This document shows, piece after piece, positions 1 to 11,976 of a stretch of 64,000 bases of DNA. The stretch comes from Stachybotrys elegans (lineage: Eukaryota; Ascomycota; Sordariomycetes; Hypocreales; Stachybotryaceae), in the NCBI GenBank assembly GCA_020746835.1, contig JAGPNK010000013.1:1178001-1242000 (forward strand). Direction: 5' to 3'. Within the stretch, counting starts at the first letter, position 1, and the number at the start of each line of letters is the position of its first letter. The notes under the pieces are model-generated. The model saw nothing but the letters and a program-made list of their open reading frames with translations. It was not told where the DNA came from and ran no database searches. Made by a program: the position numbers and the translations under genes.

Positions 1-474
1 TTATTACCAGTAGCAGTAGTATGATGAGTGAGATTCATAATAAGGATACTTCATCTCGCCTGAAAAACCTCCCAAACATCACTTAATACAGAGTAAGCAG
101 GTTCTTAAAATATTAAGAACCGGGAGAGAATTAATTCGGTACTCCTGTCCCTAATTTCCGGTGCATCCTCCTCGTTGGAGCATTCCATGGAATCAGCATC
201 TCATAAACAACGCCAAGCCGTCATCCCCCGCCTTTTGAGCCTCTTTTGGGCAAGATGTCCCAGCCGAGAAGGAGGTATAGCTTCCGTCGGCAGCATCAAT
301 TGACAACTGCCGATGACACAGGCTGGCTTTGAACGTCAGGGATGTGCACAGTTATCGGTTATATATAGGGAGCACACAACATTAGACCGCGTGGCCATGT
401 AATCATCAATCATCTTTTGTTGATGAACGATACTCGTCTAGTTCTTCTTCCCGGTAATACCTCGTGACGAAGCT
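1..474. other. intergenic region upstream of the GMC oxidoreductase gene
   Basis: No gene is visible. A TATA-like stretch (TTATATATAG, near 359-369) lies about 110 bp upstream of the ATG of the following plus-strand gene and probably belongs to its promoter. The left end is cut by the window. Confidence 0.5.
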
Positions 475-2743
475 ATGCGGTCATCATTGTATTCGTCCGC
501 CTTGTGGCTTGGCTTACTATCGGGGCTTGTGGGAGCAGTCCCAGCCCATGCCCGCCAAGCCACCATACTGAAGCGGCAAGCTGACGTGGAGGAGGAATAT
601 GACTTTATTGTTGTTGGTGCCGGAACCGCCGGGTTGACAGTCGCAGATAGACTGAGCGAGAGTGGTGAACGTAAGATCTGACGAGGGCAAACTCGGTGTG
701 ATTCGCTAAGACATACACCTAGATTCCGTCCTCGTGATAGAATACGGTTACCTCGACAATTCGCATTCTATCGAAGCAATTGTGGTTCCTGATCGCACGG
801 CCGGGCCTCCTGATGAATATCCCGCTTCGACCCGAATGTACAACCTGACTTCCGTGCCACAGCCGGGACTCGGCGGAGCCAGCAGACCACTAGCAGCAGG
901 ATCTGTGGTGGGAGGTAGCTCTGCTGTTAACGGCATGTTCTTTATGCGGGGCTCAGCCGAGGATTACGATGCCTGGGTGTGGGCTGCTGGCGAGGAACAC
1001 CATGACGAGTTTGCGGCTGAATGGGGTTGGGATAACCTGCTGCCATTCTTCAAGAAGAGTGTGACTTTTGTTCCGCCTACTGGGGATATGGTTCGTGAGT
1101 ATAACATTACATATGATGTTGAGGCCGCATATGGTGGATCAACGCCCATTTACTCCAGCTACCGTCCATTCCAGTGGCCCGCAACTGGTAAGCTTCCGCC
1201 CATTTCGGTCATCTTGATTTTTGGAGGTTTCTGACTGATGTTTCTGTAGTTGCCATGTGGAACGCGTTCAAGAAAATCCCAGGATTTCGATTCCCTCAAG
1301 AGGGAGCTGGAGGCGACGCATCGGGTGTCTTCTGGGCTCCCAACTCCAGGGACCCTGCCACAGAGCGAAGATCATATGCCAAGTCCGGCCACTATACCAA
1401 TGAGGATGGTCCTGCGACAAGAGATAATTTCCATCTGCTCCCCGGCCACAGAGTCACACAACTCATACTCTCCTCGCTGGATGAGGGTGCGGGTGCCGAC
1501 TGGCTTGCGGACGGTGTCCGCTTTGTGCCAAGAGATGGTGAGATGCCCGAAGAGGCTTGGGCGGTTCGTGCCAGAAGAGAAGTGATTATTTCAGCCGGAA
1601 CGGCACACACGCCGCAAGTTCTACAAAGGAGCGGTATTGGTCCTCACCATATTCTCGAAGCCGCTGGTGTCGAGGTCAAGGTTGAGCTCCCAGGCGTCGG
1701 CACCAACCTCCAAGACCACATGAACTTTGCCATATCATACACTTGTAAGTTCGAGTCACCCGCCATCTGGTCCGCTCCCTATGCTGATATGTTTGTCCCC
1801 AGTCAACAAGCAGATCACCCCAAACAGCACTACTCTCCTTCTTGATCAAGAATATGCTGCGAAGGCTCTTGATCTATGGGAGACCAACAAGACCGGTAAG
1901 TGATCCCGGGAAGTGGGACAACAGCGCGGCATGGTTCTAATGCACAGCATCAAGGTCCTTATACGACGTATGTGAATAGCGTTGTCTTTCTTCCACTGAA
2001 TTTCTTCTCAAATAAAACCGAGAACATAATTTCCAGTGTTCTTGGTCAAGGTCAGGACGAATATCTCCCAGAAGGCACCGATGCAACAGTGATTGCAGGA
2101 TACGTGGAACAGAAAAAGACGTTGGCCAGGCAGTTCAACTCTGACGCGTCAACTCTTCTCGAAGTTCCCTTCTCTGGTGCCTCATCCCTCAGCATCGTGC
2201 TTTGCAAATGCCTTAGCCGTGGCACCATTCACATATCTCCTGACGATGATGGCACTGAACTCACAGGACGCGGCGACGCTGAGCCTGTGCTGGACTATCG
2301 CTCCTTCTCAAATCCTATTGATCTGGATCTTGTCGTCGAACTTCTGAGAGGGACCAGACATTTTATGGGCTCCGAGGCCATGATCGAAGCCCTGGATCCT
2401 GTGGAAACAAGCCCTGGGCCTAACATGACCGACGATGAGGAACTGAAAGCATGGATTGCCAGCAGAATTAGTCCTAGCACCGGCCATCCCATCGGTACAG
2501 CCTCCCTCGCACCTCGAGAGCTTGGAGGCGTAGTTGGCCCAGACCTTCTTGTGTACGGAGTGCAGAAGCTGAGCGTCGCCGACAATTCCATCATTCCGCT
2601 GATTCCCAGCACCCATACTAGCTCAACTGCGTATGCGATTGGAGAAAAAGTAAGTTTCCCTCCTTTTCTGAAACCAATGACGTGAGTTGATAGTCGTAAA
2701 GGCAGCGGATTTGGTCCTCAGGCGAGCCCAGGCTTCCGGCTAA
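475..2743 (+). CDS. secreted GMC-family oxidoreductase (aryl-alcohol oxidase / glucose dehydrogenase type)
   Basis: FAD-dependent oxidoreductase of the glucose-methanol-choline family, predicted to be exported and to oxidise an alcohol or sugar. My model has six exons, 475-670, 723-1187, 1250-1744, 1803-1895, 1955-2649 and 2702-2743, giving 661 aa in phase. Residues 1-26 look like a signal peptide. The dinucleotide-binding motif VVGAGTAG follows at about residue 45. The GMC signature 1 region (GSVVGGSSAVNGM) and signature 2 region (SAGTAHTPQVLQRSGIG) are both present. Near the C-terminus HPIGT carries the catalytic His, and the second active-site residue is the His of STHTSS. The tail IGEKAADL is typical. 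The substrate cannot be told from sequence. It converges on the epimerase gene on the other strand. Confidence 0.9.
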
Positions 2744-3147
2744 TAAAAGAAGGTGGGCATTGGCGTCCCACTGACCGGCAGTCTAAGAATCAAGTGGTGG
2801 GTGGCTGTCAAAGGATGGAGTGGTGCCTGGCTGGTAAGTTGGGGCGGGGGGGTTCGATCACAGCCCTGTATGTTTAATCAGCAATCCCGGCTTTTCCCTG
2901 TATTTTGAAAATAAGCCCTGTAGTTCATGGGTGTGATCGAAATCTAGGGGGTCTCAAAATCCCCCCCAACTTAGCGTGCATTTAGGTCGACGGAGCTTGA
3001 GGAACTGATTCGTGCAAAAGATGATTTGGGTCCTACGGATTGCAGCCCGGGTTGGGAACATAACTGAGATAGTCGGAAGCTGGAGGAGCAGTCCACAAGT
3101 GCAAGTAGTTCTACCTGGCAACTATAGAAAGCGAGAAACTGGTTCTC
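2744..3147. other. convergent intergenic region
   Basis: About 400 bp between two convergent genes. I see only 3' flanking sequence, with G-rich and C-rich runs near 2846 and 2964 and no further gene. Confidence 0.4.
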
Positions 3148-4312
3148 CTAGTTCCCCTTCTTCAGCCCGAGTCGCTCGGCCTCAAAGTCAACCATATGTG
3201 TCATTTCCTTGTCCAGGCTCTTGCATAGGGGCTTCCAGTCGAGATACTTCCTGGCTCGCAAGGCTTTACCCTTGGAGTTCAATCCCCAAGAGAGGGCCTG
3301 GAACCCAGCAATCTCCTCAGCCTCCTCGGACGTGATGTTCCGAGCCTCGTACTTGGGAAGATATCCCTTAATTGCCGCCTCCTTGGCCGCCCACTCGGCG
3401 ACCTCGCCCCAAACGTGGGTGCCGTTCTCGGCAAAGAAGTAGGCACGGGGTCCCCAGATCTGGTCCTCGTTGCCGTACAGGCTTGGGTCTGCCGCTGCCT
3501 TGGCCAGCAGGGCGAAGAGACTGCTGAGGTCTTTCACGTGAACGTTATCCCATTCCGTCTTTCCCGTGTATAGCTTGGGCCCAAAGCCTGACTTGAGGGT
3601 GGCCTCGACGAGCGCAGGCACTTGGCGGCTGCGCTGGTTGACCGGGCCGCGACCCACGCCGTAGATTGTCGGCGGGCAGACGACGGCGACCTTGACGGCA
3701 GCCGGGTTCTTGGCTGCTTCGGCCAAGACAATCTTGTCGACGTCACGGTGGAAGGCCGTGTCAGGGAGGTTGAGGACGCGGTCTACGTTGTCCAGGTCGT
3801 CGTAGGATTGCTCGGGAAGTGGGGGCTGTCCGTAACGCTTGTGATCCATGTCATACCAGCAGAGGATGCCTGTACCACTGACATGGATCCAGTAGCCGGG
3901 CTTGTCGGTCGAGTGCCCATCATGGAGGCCCTTGGCGATAGCCTTTGCTGATCCTGCATGATCCGACGAGTCGGCAGTGTCTAGTCACGGTCAGCATTGA
4001 TGCCGTGAAACTCATGCATGGCGGTGCACCTACGCAGAACGATGTCGGCCTCGGCAGCGGCGGCAGCAATGGTGTCGAAATCATCCAGGGTCCCGATGAC
4101 GAGTTTCGTGCCGGGGTACGCTTTGGCTACTGGCGCGCCCTTCTCCTCGCTGCGGACAAGGACAGAGAATTGCCATTCGGGAAAGGATTCGTGCAGGGCA
4201 GCGAGCGCATCGCCGCCGATGTATCCGGTTACGCCGGTGCTGCGCAAAGAGGTCAGAGGGGTCACAGACGGCATGGCAGGGCGGCATACACGAAAACCTT
4301 GAGCGCCGGCAT
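3148..4312 (-). CDS. NAD-dependent epimerase/dehydratase-like protein (atypical SDR)
   Basis: Cytosolic Rossmann-fold protein of the extended/atypical short-chain dehydrogenase group. Exons on the minus strand are 4290-4312, 4034-4239 and 3148-3980, giving 353 aa. The tiny first exon is chosen because splicing it on restores the start MPALKVFVTGVTGYIGGDAL, a complete NAD(P)-binding motif (TGxTGYIGG). A downstream ATG near 4274 would cut this motif in half. The middle contains CPPTIYGVGRGPVNQRS, typical of NAD-dependent epimerases annotated in fungi. No clear YxxxK catalytic pair is seen, so it may be an NmrA-like or atypical SDR rather than a true sugar epimerase. Substrate unknown. Confidence 0.8.
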
Positions 4313-5494
4313 TTCTCAGCTCTGCGGGGTAAGCGCGCGATCTTTATGAGGTGCGCTGTGCGTGTTGTATTGAGCTGTAATTTCTCTTGGATTGAGATAT
4401 TCGGAGTGATGGTGAGAGGGAATAGCTTCCAGTTCTCGCCCCTCATTTGGAATTTGGAGGGGCCCTGATTAATAAATAGGGCAGATTCCATCAAATCAGG
4501 TCACCATGAAGTCAAGGAATCCAGGGCTCCGCTGATTCATCCACGACGTCATTACAGCCACTGGTTAACGGGCCTATCCGCCCTCTCAAGCTTCATGACA
4601 ATTGCCATGTCTTCCACCATCTAACACGAGGAACCTTTTCGCATCGCCGTTGTCCTTTTTCTTGGCTTCTTATTACTTGGCGTTCTTTGGGGAAGCGATC
4701 ATCGTTCTCGCCGCCCTTCCAGGCTCGCTCGTTCTCGTTCAGCGTGCGTAAGGCTTAGCCCTTGCCCCAGCCAGCCACCCTTTTAGGCGATTTGAACTCC
4801 TTGATCTGCTAAGGGCTCTGTTTCGAGGCGACTAGGCGACCCTACGTGCGCATCAATCAGTTACTGTAAATACACCTTAGCCCTGTCAACTCATTCTGTC
4901 AACCCCTGTGGTCGAGCTGATATTGAAGGGCTTGGCAGAACAGGACAGGATTTTCGAGACGCCAGATTAATGCTCGCGTATTTAAATCCCAGGGAATGGT
5001 CACCTCTGCAAATGCCGAATGAAGAACCCGCAATACTCAACTGGGTCCATCAGTGTTAGGTAACTGTTGGGATAGTCTGGTAGGAAGCGAATCTAATTCC
5101 CAGCTGCAAAGTCGAGGGCTGTAAAAACCATTTGGTTCAAGGGTTAAGAGTCCGGGACTCGGGACATGTACATGCATACGTCGATCCTACACATGGGTCG
5201 ATGCCAAGATCATATTGGCGGTATGCTACTCTGAGCTGAATACGACGAGCGCCATGGCATTGAAGCTCTCAGCTCCAGGGATTGAACGAGATTCGTGGTA
5301 CGTGCCATCTAGAGAAAATTCATGGGTGCAGAACTGGACCATAAATTGAAGTCCACGCGCTCATCATGCCCATTTTGCTCCCCACGCCTGTTGTGTTCTC
5401 TTTTCTTGTCGCAGCCTGCCTTTCACTCTATTCGGTCATTACCTTGCCAACATCCAAGCCAGTCCTTTGCCCAGCCTGAACTTTACCTGTCGAA
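4313..5494. other. divergent intergenic region
   Basis: About 1.2 kb between the divergently transcribed epimerase and con-13-like genes, presumably holding both promoters. The sequence just before the downstream ATG is pyrimidine-rich (5360-5490), as in many fungal 5' leaders. I see no further gene. Confidence 0.4.
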
Positions 5495-6489
5495 ATGGCT
5501 CCCGCTCGCTCACTCGCCTTGTCTGCCCTGATGGCGCTCGCCTCAGTGGTCTCTGCGCAAGACAGCCCCGACAAGCCGGTTATCAACCCTTTGATGCACT
5601 TGAGCACCGAGACGCTCGAGGCCAACTTGCCCATCATGGGTACCAGCCGGGTCGAGGACTGGGCCAGCCACCAGATCTTGGATTGGTGCCGAGACGAGAC
5701 CGTCAACCGCGGCCAGAGCCCCAATGACGTTGACACCTTCAGTGTTTACTACAATGACTGCGAAGCACCATGGATCATGTGTCGTCACAAGGATTCGTCT
5801 GTTTCCAAGCAACAAATCATCGACGTAAGTCGACAATTCCATCCACAAACTCTTTCCTCCAATATTCTCCATTCTAACACCTCCTCGAGACATTTGGTCG
5901 ACTCCCTGTTGGAATTCGAGAGCACGTTCGCCATGTCGGCGTCTGGGGTTCTCTCGAGTACGCTGGCTTCATGAGCGGCCTGAATGTAGCTTTCACTTCT
6001 TCGTTCTTCAACATCTGGGTCGTGATCCATGAGACAATGCACGCCGTCGATGCCGACGCCTTCCGGCACTTTGGCAGCCCATTTAGCTCCACCGACATGT
6101 GGAAGGATGCCTACAACCAGGACTCGCGGGTGCCCGCCGACAACAGTCATAGCAGCTGGGCAGAGCACTTTGCAGATATTGCTCCTCACACCATCTGGAA
6201 CCGCAACGTCCCTGGTGGTCTCGAGGCTGTCCACCCTCACTGGAGAGAGGTTGGCAACAGCATCGATCTACTCACCTGGGCTTTTGGAGACGAGAACCTC
6301 ACGCCCGGCGGCAAGAACCAGTGCCACTACCGTGTGGAGAACGGCAACGCCGTCAACAAAGACAATGGAAAGCGAGCCCTCACCAACGACTTGCCCGACA
6401 CCAAGATCAACGTTAAGGGGATTACAGTGAATGAAGAGGCTACAAGCGGCACCATCGTTACTCCTGCGACGTATGTCACCCCTGAGTAG
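5495..6489 (+). CDS. secreted HExxH protein resembling conidiation-specific protein 13
   Basis: Two exons (5495-5824 and 5890-6489, phase 0) encode 309 aa. The first 22 residues form a signal peptide ending near VSA-QDS. The mature part holds several Cys (DWCRDE, YNDCEAPWIMCRH, KNQCHY) and the zinc-metallopeptidase-like motif HETMH at residues 157-161, inside a segment rich in aromatic residues. The layout matches what I recall of fungal con-13 proteins, which are secreted and linked to conidiation. That family link is from memory and not checked. The HExxH suggests a peptidase, but I did not identify a third metal ligand. Splicing restores the frame DTFGRLPVGIREHVRHVGVW across the junction. 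Confidence 0.7.
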
Positions 6490-6802
6490 GGTGCCTTGTA
6501 AGTTGGTCATAAATTCCATCTGTATAGTGAAACACGGGCAGCGTTTTCCACATGGGGGCGCATCCGCTCGTTCAAATAGATCATTTTTACGCAGTAACAC
6601 TACATGCATACAGAATCAAATTTGTGTCAAGAGTACCAAGTGAGTCTTGCGTGGAACTGCATATGCTTCCAGCTTCTGCGCTGCGACAGATTCTGGCTAA
6701 GCCAAGATGATTTGGCTCATGGAAGAACCACATCTGGTGTAACAATTTGTCGCCTCTGGACGGTACATGTTACGTTGCATTGAAGTTGGCTTGACCAAAT
6801 GC
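6490..6802. other. convergent 3' intergenic region
   Basis: About 310 bp between the con-13-like gene and the convergent glutathione transferase gene. Nothing beyond 3' flanks is visible. Confidence 0.4.
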
Positions 6803-7700
6803 TTAATGAGCCATTGCTCCATCAACACCAAGTCCCTCGGAGAAAGGGAAGACTGGCTCCATGCGTGCCCTCTCGCCGCGGAAAATGGGGATGGTGTGGG
6901 CGAACTCCGCCATCTGATGTTGCCTCTCCTGGATTGTCTGATAGACCGACTTCCTACCGGCCACTCGCTTCTGCCAAGCAGCCACAGTCGGGAAGCGCTC
7001 TTCGATGGTGACGCCCTCCGGGAGCAAGCGTGGTGCGTAGAACATGTTGTAGGGAAGAAGAGCATAGTCCGCAAGAGTACACTGCGATCCTACCATCCTA
7101 GATAGCGTGTTAGGCCCTGTATGAATGGACAGGCAGAAGCAACTTACCACTCCCGGTTCTGGAGGTGCTTTTCAAGGACGCCGAGAACACGAAGAATCTC
7201 GTTCTGATATCGCTGAATAGCAGACGGAATCTCCTCCGGATGAAGATAGATGAACCAGTGTGCCTGGCCATAGTAGGGTCCTGGTAGGGTCAGCTTTTGG
7301 CTGAGTCTCGTCCGTTTGTAAAGGCCTCACCCTGCCCGCTAGCTTGAAAGAATAGCCACTGTATGACTTGTGCCTTTTCGGCGGGCGAGCCTCCCAGAAG
7401 CCCAGTCTTGTTCTCACTATCATACTGGTCCATAAGATACATCATAATTGCGTTGCTTTCCCAGACGGGGAACCCTCCATTGTTGTTGTCAACCAAAGTA
7501 GGGATGCGGCCATTGGGGTTATAGTCAATGTGAGGCGACTGCTTTTGCTCATTCTTGGTAAAGTCGAGAAACCTCATGTCGACTTGCAGGCCAAGATCCT
7601 TCATGAGAAAACAGATCTTCCACGCGTTAGGCATGTGCATGCCGACGTGATTGTAGACGAGCATCGGCTCAAGCTCCTGATCCTGAGTAATCGTGGTCAT
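6803..7700 (-). CDS. glutathione S-transferase, Ure2p-like
   Basis: Cytosolic glutathione transferase of the fungal Ure2p/GTT-like class, probably for detoxification or redox work. Exons are 7331-7700, 7148-7280 and 6803-7097, giving 265 aa in phase. The N-terminal thioredoxin fold shows NAWKICFLMKDLGL, NPNGRIPTLVD (cis-Pro segment) and WESNAIMMYL (Glu-Ser glutathione contact). The C-terminal helical domain includes the conserved CTLADYALLPY motif. An upstream ATG-like codon at 7730 would add ten residues, but the ATG at 7700 gives the usual length. A TATA-like box (TATAAATAG on this strand, near 7826-7834) lies about 130 bp upstream. Confidence 0.88.
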
Positions 7701-10069
7701 GGTAGGAGTTGGATGAAACGAATTGTACAATGGAGCTCTCTAGGTTCTCTCTCACGAGTGGAAGTTCGGGATGAAGGTGTGCTTGCTTCTGAAGCAGAAA
7801 GCAGATGTTGTGACGGAACAGCCCTATTTATACACGTCCGTCTCAGTCCTCGCCATAGGGAATGCATCTGGTCTCGCTTAGCCATGAACATCACCACGAC
7901 CAATCGCATCCTGTATATACGTGATAGATAGTGAACCTCGTAATTCCTGATCCTGCGCGCAAACGGAACTGGTGATTAGTGATGTTGATAGATAGTGAAT
8001 GGGCCAGGCTGCATTGCCACTCGCCCCCTACCGCCTGCACTTCCATGTGATCCTGCCAGCCGAGGGAACTAATGCAGCCACACCGGGATGCTCCAATGCA
8101 GCTGCAAGGATGCTCGCCGACAATTCCTCAATGGTTTCGGCCGAGTCACTATATACGTGAATTCTTAACGATGACATATACTGATGTTGGTTAATATCAA
8201 CGGAGTCTCGTTCAGGTGGAAGATGCTAGTTCGGACCCCATCTGTTCTAGTCTTGGTTTTATACCGTGTTATTCAAGGGCGTATCATTCCAGTACCTCTT
8301 GTCTTGCCGAATCCATGGGGCTACAGCCAAGCGATTTGCAGATCGTATCCGATCCCTAGGAAGCATACATGATGTTAACCGAGAAACAAAGTCCCTTGAC
8401 TCCTTAATTCTAACTCTAGATGGGGTAGAATTCCCATAACTGGCAAGTCGCCTTCAGCGCTGCAAGGCGTCCGTAGGCCTGTTCTACACACCCAGATGAT
8501 CAAAGCGTTCCCAGTGAGCCTAGTATCCATTTACCGAGAATCCTTTCTGCCAAGACATGCTGGCAGGTGAGCTAGCGGCAGACCTACGGGATCGTAAAGC
8601 TGAATGTCACTCTTGAAGAGTGATGAGACTAGTCCACGTCTCCGATTAACTATATTACCACGCAAACTCCAATAATAGAGCCCCTCCAGCTCGTCCCAGA
8701 AATGACGATAGATATCGCCAGCAGGCCACTTCAACTTTCCATCGGTTCTTTCCGTGGCCTTCACGTGCCAGGTTCCTACCCCTCATGATGAATCGATAAT
8801 CTCATGCATAAGCGAGGCGGAATCCTGGAGTTCAACCAAGGCTAAGACCATGGCAATCCCCCTTGTGTGCTCGGTTAGGTAGTATGCTGCAATCCTACGT
8901 AGCAACATGTTATCACACCTTACCATGAACCCTAAACTCCGTACAACAATGACACGTATCGGCCTACTTATGGTGTGATCAGCGCCTTGTTTCCATTACG
9001 TTGCTTTGATGGGTGTTCTTTGCCGTCGATTGGTCGGGTCAGTCAGTCTCGCAAGGATCGACTGAGGAATTTTCCTTCAAGTCCTTTCACAGTTGTCTGG
9101 TCTGAACGTACAGGCACTACCACAACTGATAAGGGTTTTCCGTTGCCCCCACTGCAGGTTCATGCAAGTCTCAGCTGAGTGAGCTACCCCGAGCTACAAG
9201 GGCTCTATCACGTCCATTTATTCCTTCTAGTGGAGTTCACGATAGAGGTTCCACATCCTGCATGAAGAGGGGAGCACATCAGAAACATGACGTGGAACAT
9301 TGTCTTGGCACCTCGGACTGGCGTTCACAAGTTGAGGGAGCTGCGGATCCTGATAGCAGCAGACCCGCATCAGATTTGCTCAATTTAAACGAGGGAGCTT
9401 CTAAGTAACCCTAAGCATTTCCTTGTATTTCGCAGTGATACAGATTATCAACCGTCGAGTTCTCCGAGTTTAATGGTCCTTGAAGAGAGAGACCCTCGTG
9501 GCATGGCAGAGAAATTGCTTGCATGGAAGGTAGTGACAATAACAAATTGACCCGAGGTCGGCCCTTGGAGGCTTAGAAATCCCACAAATGTCGGAAACTA
9601 CAAATAGTTTGACATTCCTTTATCCCAGCACCCTCAACATCCAGTGGCAAGATACCAGTTTTGGTCAAATCTTGTCTATCATCCATATAGCCAGACATAT
9701 CAACACGCACATAATAGCTTCCCAGCTACATCAGGCATAACCTGTACCCAAGCTGGTCGTCGACCAGTTTCATTGAGTTGTTATGCGTTTTCGGCGGCTC
9801 TCGAGGACGTTGTTCTCGTCCATGGGCGTTATGAACTGGCTTAAGACAGGCGGTTTCGTCGAGTGAGGCGAAATTCCGTCAACATCAACTTTTTATTCAG
9901 CGACTATTCGTGGCAGATTGATTCCTAGTGAAAATGTGACTGACAATAAGTGAGCTTTCTTCTTCGGTATTTTGGATCAGCGTCGTCACGAGGTACCATG
10001 CAAACAATCGAGAACAAAATGATTGTCATGAATTTCATTTATTTCACGCTCTCATCGCCGTCTAGTAAT
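7701..10069. other. gene-poor region
   Basis: About 2.4 kb without a gene I can support. The GST promoter occupies the left end. A minus-strand open stretch at 8531-8764 reads protein-like (WPAGDIYRHFWDELEGLYYW) but has no ATG start or recognisable family, and may be a decayed remnant. Elsewhere only short open frames occur. Confidence 0.4.
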
Positions 10070-11441
10070 CTACCAGTACGAAGCCTCAACAAGGAATCCA
10101 ACAGTCAGTCTGCTGTGTTGCAGAACATGAGGGTAGAAGGAACTCTGAACAGTGTCCTGGGTGGTGTGGATGTAAGGGCTGGAGTCGCTCATGGTATCAG
10201 CGCACACGTAAGAGGCAGGGTAGCCAGCAGAACGGGCGGCGGCACTATTTCATGGTTAGAGGTTGCATATCAAGGCTTAGGTAGGAGGGCTTACTGGTCA
10301 GAGCAACCGTATCCGCATCGGTCAGTGACAAGGCGCAGAGAGGTGTAGATGGGCACAAGACGCTGCACATAGGTGGTCAGGGCAGAGTCGACCTGTAGAG
10401 AAAGTCGGATTAGTATTTGACCATGGGTTTATGTAACAAGTACTCACGTAGTCGGTGTAGACTGCAATGACGTTGCTGGTGGAGTATCCAGTCATGTCCT
10501 GGTTGAGCATGGCAAGGACATTGACTCTGTTGGAGGCATAGTTGTTGAAGATGTCTCGGGCACCGAGCAGGCCACCCTCCTCACCAGCGTAGAAGTGGAA
10601 CTCGAGAGTGTTGCCAGGGGCATACCTGGCATTAGCCAGGACGCGGAGAGCCTCGAGGATGGTAGCAACACCCTGTCACCAAGTCAGCTTCCTTTCTAGT
10701 ATGGTGAGAATCGTGGGTTGTTATGACTTACCGAGGCATTGTCATCAGCACCAGGAGCCCTGCCGCTCACGCTGGCCTGGTTGATGCTGTCGTAGTGAGC
10801 ACCCACCACGACGCGGTCGGTAGAAGTTCCCGGGATCGTGGCAATGACACTGGGCTGGTTGAAGGAGTGGGTGAACTGTCGGACGGTGATGGCAGAGTTG
10901 CCCGATGCAGCAGAACGGACAGCGCTGAGCATGAAGCTGGCGCTAGAGGCGGCATAGGAGCCCCGGTAGTATCGGTTGTAGATGTTGGTGAGCCCAGTGA
11001 TGGAGGACTGGATGCTGCTCTGGGACAACGTGGCGATGATGGGGTTGGCAATGCTCTGCCTGCTGGGCGTGGGGTAGGGAGACTGGCGCTTGCTCAAGTG
11101 CTCGCGGCGGGCGGCACCGAGTTCCTCGAGTTCCTTGTCTGGCATTAGCTGGTGCGACAGTGGGTCTTGGATGGCTTCTTGTTTGTTACCTGAGTCTCGG
11201 TGACGTCCATGAAGTGGACGTGCTTGAGCATGTAGTTCTCAATCTTCTCCTCCTCGGTGACCCAGGTACCAGGGTCCTCGTCGGAGGTCTTGAGGAGACG
11301 GAGCGGCTCTCCAGAGTCGGCGAAGCGTCCGATGGCTGCCGAGGCGGACGCATCGAACTTGAACTCCTCGGTGGATCGGCACGCCTGGGCGGCCTGGAGC
11401 ATGGCAGCGCCAGCGAAGAGGAAAGTAGCGGTTCGGACCAT
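10070..11441 (-). CDS. secreted leucine aminopeptidase, peptidase family M28
   Basis: Zinc aminopeptidase that removes N-terminal residues outside the cell. Exons are 11190-11441, 10732-11148, 10448-10672, 10295-10392 and 10070-10244, giving 388 aa. A signal peptide (about residues 1-20) is followed by a propeptide. The catalytic domain shows all five expected metal/catalytic segments: GAHYDS, GADDNASG, AGEEGG, NQDMTG and YIHTTQDT. It also has [16 protein letters not shown], typical of the fungal Lap1-type enzymes. The intron between exons 1 and 2 would be only 41 nt, short for a fungus, so that junction is the weakest part of the model. The other introns are 50-59 nt. Confidence 0.9.
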
Positions 11442-11976
11442 GGTGGGCTGTCTGTATCTGGAAGATGAGAAGAACGCTGGAGGACTTCCACGAGAGCTTC
11501 ATCAACAACCCACGAAGGAAGGCATTATTTATGTCTTTCTGCCCGCGGAGACTCCCGAAGGACCCTCTCTACCCCTGCAACTCTTGGCCAGAGCCAGATG
11601 CCTCTTCCAGAGCGGCCCGTTTCCCACCTACTGAAAGCAGTATAGCCTCGGCTGTTCCTAGCTTCCACATGGAGCAAGTCGTTCGGTAATCTGACCTGTT
11701 AGCATCCTATCTCCGTGCTTTGGACTGGGTCATGGCGTCTTATGCTGTGCACGCTATATCAGAAAATGGGCAATGGCAAATGCGACGATCGGACCTATCC
11801 TGGCCGAGGGTAGGTAGATTGGATTAAGCCCTAGGCTAGTTATAGTATACATTTATCCATCCTGTAGTTCCCTCTCGTATCCTACTGCTTATGCTCCATT
11901 CTAGCCCTTGATTGGCTGCTTTCACGCTCCAGTGTGACACTGCTGTGCGGTTCAACACCTTCCTTAGCCAGCAGGT
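11442..11976. other. intergenic region between aminopeptidase and argininosuccinate lyase genes
   Basis: About 535 bp holding the promoter of the M28 gene and the 3' flank of the next minus-strand gene. No further gene is seen. Confidence 0.4.

Noticed and set aside
8531..8764. Minus-strand ORF in the gene-poor region
   Set aside because: No ATG start, no recognised motif and no supporting splice sites; perhaps a relic, but not supportable as a gene.
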